Made by a program: the position numbers and the translations under genes
Shown: positions 56,367 to 64,000 of the stretch, one piece after another
How the letters are laid out: every line of letters starts with the position of its first letter
Position numbering within the stretch: the stretch's first letter is position 1
Source: Daucus carota subsp. sativus
Taxonomy: Eukaryota > Streptophyta > Magnoliopsida > Apiales > Apiaceae
Assembly (NCBI RefSeq): GCF_001625215.2
Contig: NC_030385.2
Coordinates: 44,293,598-44,357,597 of the forward strand
Direction: 5' to 3'
DNA length: 64,000 nt
The notes under the pieces: model-generated
The model's database searches: none
Told to the model about the DNA's origin: nothing
The model's input: only the letters and a program-made list of their open reading frames with translations

Positions 56367-58123
56367 TCTCTCCCCACTCTTCCGTATCTCAGTTTCCTAG
56401 CTAATTATTTTCCTCCATTTTATTTCTCTTTTTGTTACTCTGAAGTCGTAAATTCTTTTCATTTTGGACGGAATATCAAATACATTACTCGTTGTATCCA
56501 AATATCAAATATATAGCATTTATTACAAAAAGATTCGATTTAATTATTATTATGAAAATTTGACTAAAAACACCGTATGCCAATGACTAAGTTGATATAA
56601 AATTTCAATTTTTTAATGATTGAAATTTTTACTTTAATGACAATGTTGAATCACATTTATAACTCTTTTAAGATATTCTCGAGTTGAGACAGAGTCGACA
56701 TCTGGGCCAATGGTGCTCTATTTAATCTCATTCTAAATCAACACAATTATGAAAGTTTTGTCAAAAAAAATGTAATTATGAAAATCAATAATCATTAACT
56801 ATTTCAAAATTTAAAAGTAAAAAAGTTTAGTGACTATACAGCATAAATCTACACTATATTTTTTAGTTTTTGTTTGTTAGTGAAAAAGTATAATCATTTA
56901 CTTAATTACTAACATATTTCCTTTAATAATACTAACAATTAGTGGAATATCTCAGTAATATTACTTAATTAACCTCACCAATATGCTAAAGAAAAGTTTT
57001 ACCGAATTCTAGGTGTTTTATATCCATCACCTTTTTACATGCACAGTTAATCATCTTCATGCCTGCTGGCCCCGACACTGCATGTTCACAATACTGTAAC
57101 CTTGGCCTTAAAGCTGATCAATCTGTAAACACCGCTGCATATATCTGATGTGACAAACCACGGTTTTTAAAGAAAATGTACCTTAAACTGTTTGATTAAA
57201 CATTGACTTGATTAGACATCATATGAAAGTCAGTAATTAAGGTGTGGTTGAGTAATTAATTAGTTAGAAACCCATTAATCAGCTCGGAGTTTATGTATCT
57301 ATTCTAACGACCACAGGAGTGAGCAGTAACTTTCGGGTAAAGCATCCGATCTCTAATTAAATTAATTAATTAAGGATAAGCTTAGTTTAGCTATAACTTG
57401 TTGTTATAATATCAGTCAGGTGTCTAAATCAATATATTCCATTTCCTGAAAATCTGTTGGGCAATAATTTTTATTCTAATGGTCCATGCTTCTGGTTTGT
57501 TTTATCTCATTTTTTATATAACAAGATAGTTAATTATGAGAAAATTATGTAAAATATATATTTTTTTCTGAAAAATAAATACATCGCTCTCAAATATTTT
57601 AATTTTGAAATAAACTATGTAAATATGAAATATTCACGCAAAGTAAGTCCTTATATTTGTGGTACAAATCCAAATCCAGCCAAAGCCTTTATTTTAGTTT
57701 ACACCTTATATTATAAAATTAAAAATGATCAACTCGTATTGTTTGTTAATGTCATAGTCCATGATATTAAATATTAAATATTTTAATATAATATTTATAT
57801 AATATGATATATATATATATATATATATAATAATTTGTATTAAATTCGGATCACACTGATAAATTTGAATAAAAATTATGATCATAAATTAAATTAGTTG
57901 ATATCTAAAGTTAAATTTTTAAATCACAGACTCACCGAGATATCCCAGCACAAAACATACTGTCTGTTGTTGCGAATCTCGTATGCATACGTAGGAAGGT
58001 CCCTTACTCTATCTTGAAGAAATTGCACTAGCTTTCCCATGGATCCATATTCTTTTAATTTACCCTTTTCTGGTTGGCAATAACATGCACATTTGCAGCT
58101 TTCGGTCATCTCTGTGACCTAAT

Positions 58124-58685
58124 CAGTGTTCTAAAAATCGCCGAGTCGGCCGAGTACTCATTCCGAGTACTCGTTTTTAACCCCTCGTCCGATCCGAGTT
58201 CCGAGTAATCGGGTTCAAAACCGATTTATTAAAAAATCGGTCAAACTTCGGTTTGACTCCGAGTACTCGAGGTCATATCCGAGTTTGACTTATCAATTTT
58301 TTATTGTTTTATTTGAAAATTATTTCAAAAAAGACTAAACGTAAATTTATGTATGTTTTGATCTTTTTTTGGTAAAGTATTGACATTAATTAGAAAGTAT
58401 ATGTGTTTTATGATTAAAACTTGTGAATGATTATTATGTCAAAAACTATCAAACAATTAACTTATATTTGAACTTCATTATTTCAAGTGTTTTATTAAAA
58501 TATTAATATTATTAGATAGTTTTATTATTAATCAGTATATAACCATATATGAGAGAAAAAAATTAATTAAAAAAAATACCCGATTAGTTATCCGATTACT
58601 CATTCCGAGTACTCACCCGAGTTCCGAGTACTCATTTTTCCGGAACCAAACCGAGTTGGACCGAGTTCCGATTTTTACAACCTTG
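58124..58685. mobile_element. Non-autonomous hAT element with CCGAGTACTC repeats
   Basis: 562 bp. Ends CAGTGTTCTAAAAATCG and CGATTTTTACAACCTTG are imperfect inverted repeats. A perfect 8-bp target duplication GACCTAAT lies at 58116-58123 and 58686-58693. About 150 bases at the left end and 100 at the right end are built from CCGAGTACTC and CCGAGTTCCGAG units; the centre is AT-rich. No transposase. Confidence 0.88.
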
Positions 58686-58871
58686 GACCTAATCGATCAC
58701 CTATCCTTATAACTTACATCCATCCAGTCTTACTGTAACCAACTCACCACTGCCCAGGCCCAGCAACACCATCTAAGGAAACTTTTCTCTTGAATTTCTC
58801 ACCACCATGGCGTGTTTGTCTATAAATAATTGGTTGCATGTTCATAAAACCATTCACCCGTCTAAATATTA

Positions 58872-59130
58872 CTCCCTCCGTGCCTAAATGCTTTTCTCAT
58901 TTGAAATGTCGGGACTGTTCTTGACATGAGACAAATTACTAACTTACATCTAATCTATAAAACCAAATATAGTCATGAGTGATCTTGTTGAATTCATATT
59001 TATGAGTACTTTAATACAGTGAAATTTTTATATTTATTACTAATATAAAATTAAAGATATTAACGATTAAAAGTGTGCGTTGGCAAACGTGTCAAAGGCA
59101 AACAGGAAAAGTATTAAGAGACGGAGGGAG
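58872..59130. mobile_element. Stowaway MITE
   Basis: 259 bp, CTCCCTCCGT to ACGGAGGGAG, flanked by TA on both sides. Confidence 0.87.
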
Positions 59131-59489
59131 TAATATATAATATAAATAAAAATTATAGAAATTATATAAGAAAAACTCAACTTCAATAATACATTCTTTT
59201 TTGTCTCTAAATTCTGTTCTAAAATTCGATGATTAACCAAAAATCATTAATATATATTATAAATAAAAAAATACAGAATTTATGTAAAAAAACTCAAATC
59301 GAATAATACATTCTCCTTATCTCTAAATATCTATATTCTATCGTGATCAATCATCGATTAATTCTAATTTCTGTCTTTTACTAAATATAATCAACTATAG
59401 CCAATATAATGTACCACATATTTAATTTAGTTGACTAATTTTACCAACTCACCGAAAATGCTCTAACAATCATTTCTGTTAAGTAAATT

Positions 59490-59629
59490 TTTTTTTTTTT
59501 TGACAATGCAGGCTTATATGCCTTACACATTAGTATCTGTTCTAATAATTCTCGGGGTGAGTCAGAATCGAATCCGGGTATCCGAGACAACAGAGGATAA
59601 GCACACCACTGCCTTATCCAATCGTGCTC
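59490..59629 (-). mobile_element. SINE with poly(A) tail and target duplication
   Basis: On the minus strand it starts GAGCACGATTGGATAAGGCA (A-box region TAAGGCAGTGG). It has a B-box-like GGATTCGATTCTGAC about 35 bases on and ends in about 12 A. A perfect 17-bp duplication TTTCTGTTAAGTAAATT flanks it (59473-59489 and 59630-59646). Related to 47878-48017. Confidence 0.88.
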
Positions 59630-59646
59630 TTTCTGTTAAGTAAATT

Positions 59647-60858
59647 ACTCTCTCCGGCTCATATATATTTACAGCAGGGAGAATAGATGCGCCAGCCATA
59701 GCGTATAATCATGAGTTGCTGCCATGTGTAACTTTATTCTCACCCCCACCTTTTTTATCCATCTCGTGCTTTCGATTCTAACCATGTGGAACTTTGCACC
59801 ACATGCTCCCACCACTGCCTTTTTCTATTTTCCTTTTATTTTTACAGCCATCTTAAATATGCACATAAATATACCCCTCCTATTTCCACCTTATTTAATC
59901 CCTTCTTTAGCTATAACTTTCCGTGTGTCCTTAATTTAATCCTAGTGCTCACCCTTCATAATCCTAATTATTAAAGAACCGAGCTTTTCAAATTAATCTA
60001 ATAAACTATATTTGTACATGATTAAGTTTGGTGAAATAGTCTTCCCATGAATCTAATCGCAGGATTCTGCTAATCAGTGAAGTAAATCAATAATATAATA
60101 ATAAAATAGGCGATTAAAAAGAGGATTAAGAGAGATGGATAAGGAAAGTGTGTACATAGAGAAGGAATGATTCTCGAGGTACAATGATATTCGAATGGCC
60201 CTCCATTGTCATATCTTTCTAAGAGCTCATAACTAATCGGATTAGAAATTGGGTTCTCTGGTTTGGTCCTCCATTATATTATGTCTTGATGAAAACTGCA
60301 AATGCCGACTTTATAGTGGATGATGAACTCTTTGTAGCACACGAATTTATGTGTAATACACATGCATGTTAGCTTTAAATACAAGATATCGTGTACAAGC
60401 AATATACAGGTTTCGGTGGCATGCAGAGAAAAGAAGTTTTTCTTAGTTGTTTGTTTTCACAAATTAGGATTCTTGGATTTTATTAATTTTTAATTACTAT
60501 TTTTTTTTGAGAAAATAGAAAAGAGAATTAAACACATATTTAGTTGTATTTCAATGAATTGAATATTTATTTACCATAAATATATTTTTCTGAATTTCAG
60601 TCAATAAATTTTTGTTTATTTATTTTATATGATAACTTATGCAGATTTTTTGTAATATAGAGTCAATTGTAATACAAATTGACCGTATATAAAGAGTTTT
60701 GTGGAGGGAAAGAAGTGGCACAAACAACATGTGCCCTGCTGAAAGGTTGAGCATGACTGCATGAGGTTTGGTGTCTGTCACGGGTGTGTATAAATTTCAA
60801 CATAGGCACCCAATCTTAACTTCCACTTTGACTTTTAGTTTTATTTATGTCTTTTTTT
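59647..60858. other. Gene-free DNA
   Basis: Short CT-rich and AT-rich stretches. No gene, RNA or transposon end recognised. The plus-strand frames at 59724-59974 have no family motif. Confidence 0.45.
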
Positions 60859-61565
60859 TAGGGATCATCGCGGTGCGGTTTTTCTTTAAAATCGCAAACC
60901 AAACTGCTTATGCGGTTTAGTTAAAAACTCAAACCGTAACCGCACCGCGCTAGCATAAAAACCGCATAAACCGCACCACACCGCACCACATAAATGCGGT
61001 GTGGTGCGGTGCGGTTTGTACGGTTTGTATGTTTAAAAATAAATATTTTTTGTTGAAGTTAAAAATAAAATTGAAATAACTAAAATCTTTGGTAATGAAT
61101 TTATACGATATTTATCATTTCGGAGCTACAACAACTACTAATATAATGCAAACAAAAGTGTAAATATAATAATAAATATGGATACTAAGAGACATATTAT
61201 AATAATATAATCTATTCATATAAAGTTGCTATAATATTAATGCGAGATTGAGAAAATAATAATTAACTATTATTTGAAAAGATTTAATAAATATATATAT
61301 AACAAAATTATAATATATATATATATGTATATAATATAATTTTAATTGACAATCACTAATATATTTATATATATTATAATATTGCGGTGCGGTGCGGTTT
61401 GAACCGCACTAGTAATATGTCAAACCGCAACCCGCACTGCACCGTGCGGTTTGTGAAAAATTCAAACTGCAACCGCACCACGAAAATTAAAAACCACGTT
61501 TTACGATGCGGTTTGGTGCGGTGCGGGCGGTTTATGCGGTTTGGACGGTTTCTTGATCACCCCTA
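60859..61565. mobile_element. Non-autonomous hAT element with TGCGGTTT repeats
   Basis: 707 bp. It begins TAGGGATCATCGCGG and ends TTCTTGATCACCCCTA. A perfect 8-bp duplication CTTTTTTT lies at 60851-60858 and 61566-61573. Both ends hold many GCGGTTT, AACCGCA and GGTGCGG units; the 350-base centre is AT-rich. The fragment at 29728 is a relative. No transposase. Confidence 0.87.
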
Positions 61566-61708
61566 CTTTTTTTGTCACAATTTATTTCTGTCTTTGAATG
61601 TAGTTCTTAAGAATTATCTATCTTCTATTATCTATCTCTATTTTCAATAAAATTGTAAACTGTTTCTTTGTATTAATCTTTTCAATGTAATATTTCCAGT
61701 ATTGTATA

Positions 61709-61942
61709 CGCCGTTTGACTGAGTTTAAAATAAGTGATTTTTGCTTAAAATAAAGAAGTGAGAAGCAAGTTAAGACTTATAAATGGTTAAAGTGTTTGAG
61801 AAATAAGTAGAAGTCGTGAAACAAAAATTAGCATTCCGAGCTTTTTATAAGTGCTTTTTGACTTTTTACACAAACGGTACAAATAAGTGTTTCCAACTTA
61901 TAAATTCAGAAACTGAGCTTAAAATGCCAGCCAAACACCCCC
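61709..61942. mobile_element. MITE of the GCCGTTTGG family
   Basis: Left end CGCCGTTTGACTGAG and right end CAGCCAAACACCCCC. The interior shares AAATAAGTG, TTTTGCTTAAAATAA and ACACAAACGGTACAAATAAG with 7279-7525. Target duplication not resolved. Confidence 0.6.
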
Positions 61943-63035
61943 ATTATACATGAAAAGCTAGGGGGAAAACGATCCTTGACACAGAAAACTTGCAGGAATG
62001 ATGGAGTAAATATAGGTAAGATTTAATAGTTATTTCGATGTTAATATTATAAGTAAAATTTCTTTTTATTTGGTAAATAAATACTATAAGTTAAGGACAA
62101 TTTCTCATTTGAAAAATCGTCGAGTTAAATTGCATATCGCGTTTATAGCAATTAATGCCAGATGAATTCAGTCCCCAATAAGTTTAGCTCCCACCGTTTC
62201 ACCATAATAATGAGTACTATAATATTTTACATATTCCGCTTTTAGGGAAGAAAACACCTTTTGCCTCTCGAATACAAGTCAGCATACACAAGATCCGTTC
62301 ATAAAGTAAGGATTTTATTGCGCGGATATGAATACATTAACAATCATTTTTAGAAAATTTTATTAGTATTTTTGTTGAGATAGAGAATTTTATTGGTCAA
62401 CACCTCATTAATAATCAGGTTCTATAAACAAAATTCATAATCAGTAAAAACCCCATCTCAACAAAAAGTAATACACCGGAACGACCCAATAAAAAAAACC
62501 GAATAAATTTATGACTTCATAGGATTATCAAGTAGGATTTTATAAAAATATTAATACGACATAATAGCACATATTACATACATTATTTTTTCAAACTTCT
62601 AAATAAAATATCAACATTAATTTGTATTAAAATTTTCAAATCAAAATAATTATAAATTCGATAACATTCCCTAATTTATAAAATTTATATATATGGTATA
62701 AAGGATATCAAAATATTAATTAAAAATAGTTTCGACAAATATACATAATTTAAATGTCATTCACCATAAAAAAATTATTCAAGCTAGTGTTTAAAATTAT
62801 TTATAATCGCAAAATATATAAAAAAATTATGTATTAGCGAAATTTATTTTATATGAAAATTGAGTATCACAGGGGTTATTAGATTTTCATAGTATGTAGA
62901 CTTAGAAGATCCGGAGGGGTCTTCTGGAGTCGAGTACCCCTGCTGCAAGCCTGCAATGCTTAGCCCATACTGTAGTTAAGTTCCCCGTACAATACTGCTT
63001 AGCCCAAAAGAGCAGGCTATTCAAGCAGTATACTA
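61943..63035. other. Gene-free DNA with a small foldback
   Basis: No gene seen. An inverted pair TTTTGTTGAGAT (about 62370-62381) and ATCTCAACAAAA (about 62454-62465) encloses about 70 bases and may be a short MITE. Confidence 0.4.
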
Positions 63036-63243
63036 CTCTTTTCGTCCCACCAGGATATTTACGTTTACTGTTTGCACGCATTTTGAGATTCTTATAAAAT
63101 ATAGTTCAATAACTTTTTCTTAATTTATTTTTTTCTGAATAAAAGTTTAAAAGTTTAACCTTTTTTTAGGATTTTTTTAAAATAAAAAATAATATAGAAC
63201 TATACTTTATTGTCAAAAAGTAGGGTAAAGAACACGGACAGAG
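63036..63243. mobile_element. Degenerate Stowaway MITE
   Basis: 208 bp. CTCTTTTCGTCCC and AACACGGACAGAG are imperfect inverted ends with TA on both sides (63034-63035 and 63244-63245). Located about 215 bases downstream of the glycosyltransferase stop. Confidence 0.6.
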
Positions 63244-63460
63244 TACATAGCCCATCCTATCAAATTCTTATAGTAGTGTTTATCAAGCCCAAGCCTGAAA
63301 ACAGACAAAAAGGGCCCAAAACAACTCAATTTCTCACATTTCAGAAAAACTAGATATTCGCACGAAACTTTATAAAAATCCATAGCATTTCATATTTTCA
63401 AGTAACATCGGTTGAAAAACATTGGGTTCAAAAAAACAAACAAACTATTGCAATGTTAAA

Positions 63461-64000
63461 TTAACAATTACAACACTTTTTCTTCGCCGCAAGATCTTTG
63501 ATATCCTGAATCAATGCAGCGAGATCCTCACAAGATGATCCCCCTTCCTCCGTCGCACGTCTAGCCATCACAGACAACTCCTCCGCCCGTCGCCTAATCA
63601 TCTTACTTTCATCCGATCCTCCCATCAGCCTCACCACCGCCCTCTCTATCTTCCGTTTCTCGATAACCGGGCTCTTAATCACCATCCCCGAATTCCACAC
63701 ATCGGATCCCACTTCAACTCCATTCCCCAAAACCTGAATTATAAATCTCTCGTTAAAAAATTGTTCAGCAAACAAAGGCCAAGTAATGAGTGGCACACCA
63801 GCAACCATTGCTTCAAGAACCGAGTTCCAGCCGCAATGTGTCATGAAACCCCCGACTGCCACGTGGTTCAATATCTTGATCTGTGGAGCCCAGCCGTTTA
63901 TTATGACTCCCTTGTTCTCGTCGAAACCTCCTAGTACTGACACACTTGTCTTTGTCACGAAAATAAACGGCTGGTTCGACGCATTTAATGCTCGTACAAT
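63461..64000 (-). CDS. UDP-glycosyltransferase, C-terminal part (runs off the window)
   Basis: Family 1 glycosyltransferase that moves a sugar from a UDP-sugar to a small acceptor in the cytosol. The last 179 codons are visible, open to the window edge and ending at the stop at 63461. The 44-residue PSPG box is complete, from WAPQIKILNH to WPLFAEQ. It has the HCGWNS core and a final Gln, the residue usual for UDP-glucose use. The following FFNER and the basic C-terminus (ending KKKCCNC) suggest the UGT73 (group D) type. The acceptor cannot be told from this part. The upstream part, including the catalytic His, lies beyond 64000. The Met at 63958 is internal, not the start, because the frame continues upstream with family-like sequence (NQPFIFV). 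Confidence 0.93.
   Translation of the reverse strand: MVRALNASNQPFIFVTKTSVSVLGGFDENKGVIINGWAPQIKILNHVAVGGFMTHCGWNSVLEAMVAGVPLITWPLFAEQFFNERFIIQVLGNGVEVGSDVWNSGMVIKSPVIEKRKIERAVVRLMGGSDESKMIRRRAEELSVMARRATEEGGSSCEDLAALIQDIKDLAAKKKCCNC

Larger units (their letters stand above)
53169..58115. other. Gene-free AT-rich region
   Basis: About 5 kb with no gene that I can support. Short frames at 55411-55687, 56044-56516 and 57924-58109 show no family motif. Features are a weak Stowaway-like element (54038-54272), a 27-base C tract (56340-56366) and an AT microsatellite at about 57807-57829. Confidence 0.45.

Noticed and set aside
56044..56516. Overlapping frames on both strands near the C tract
   Set aside because: One is interrupted by translated poly(C) as polyproline, the other has no motif. 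No splice or promoter evidence.
63461..63958. Reading the glycosyltransferase fragment as a complete 165-aa gene
   Set aside because: The frame stays open upstream to the window edge with family-like residues, so the gene is cut by the window, not short.

Overview
The window is nuclear DNA of a flowering plant. The genes have several GT-AG introns, long AT-rich intergenic stretches, and many plant-type small transposons (hAT, Stowaway and Tourist-like MITEs, SINEs, a TRIM, Helitrons). The gene families (RD21-like granulin protease, group IId WRKY, KIN-4A/FRA1 kinesin, UGT with a PSPG box) fit a eudicot. An asterid is my guess from overall character only. No CRISPR, phage, plasmid or bacterial features were seen.

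Layout. Positions 1-8746 and 17069-25817 are two near-identical direct copies of one segment. Each carries an intact minus-strand RD21-type cysteine protease with a granulin domain, followed by about 5.7 kb of gene-free DNA with three small transposons. Between the copies lie a non-RD LRR receptor kinase (9273-12348, minus) and a Pro/Tyr-rich disordered protein (14819-16081, minus). The arrangement is what a head-to-tail duplication of a 17.07-kb unit (8747-25817) would give, with the window opening inside the previous unit. The unit ends just before a group IId WRKY gene (26315-27724, plus). After a MITE cluster at 30.1-31.2 kb come a small conserved protein with a C2HC-like motif (31442-33842, plus) and, converging on it, a 24-exon kinesin-4 gene (35400-46224, minus). 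From 46.2 to 63.4 kb no gene is visible. This stretch holds a TRIM, two SINEs of one family, two abutting Helitrons, hAT elements and Stowaway MITEs. The window closes inside the 3' part of a UDP-glycosyltransferase (63461-64000, minus).

The genes do not form an operon or an obvious pathway. The protease, receptor kinase and WRKY belong to families often linked to stress or immunity, but their proximity alone does not show joint function. I rebuilt splice structures by hand from reading frame, GT/AG borders and family conservation. All six complete gene types give uninterrupted proteins (470 aa twice, 985, 318, 313, 173 and 1037 aa). The main findings are the very recent tandem duplication (only three differences noticed between copies) with a microhomology junction, a GC-AG intron in the kinesin, and several hAT elements whose ends are built from different amplified short motifs. 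I did not find a convincing new multi-gene system.
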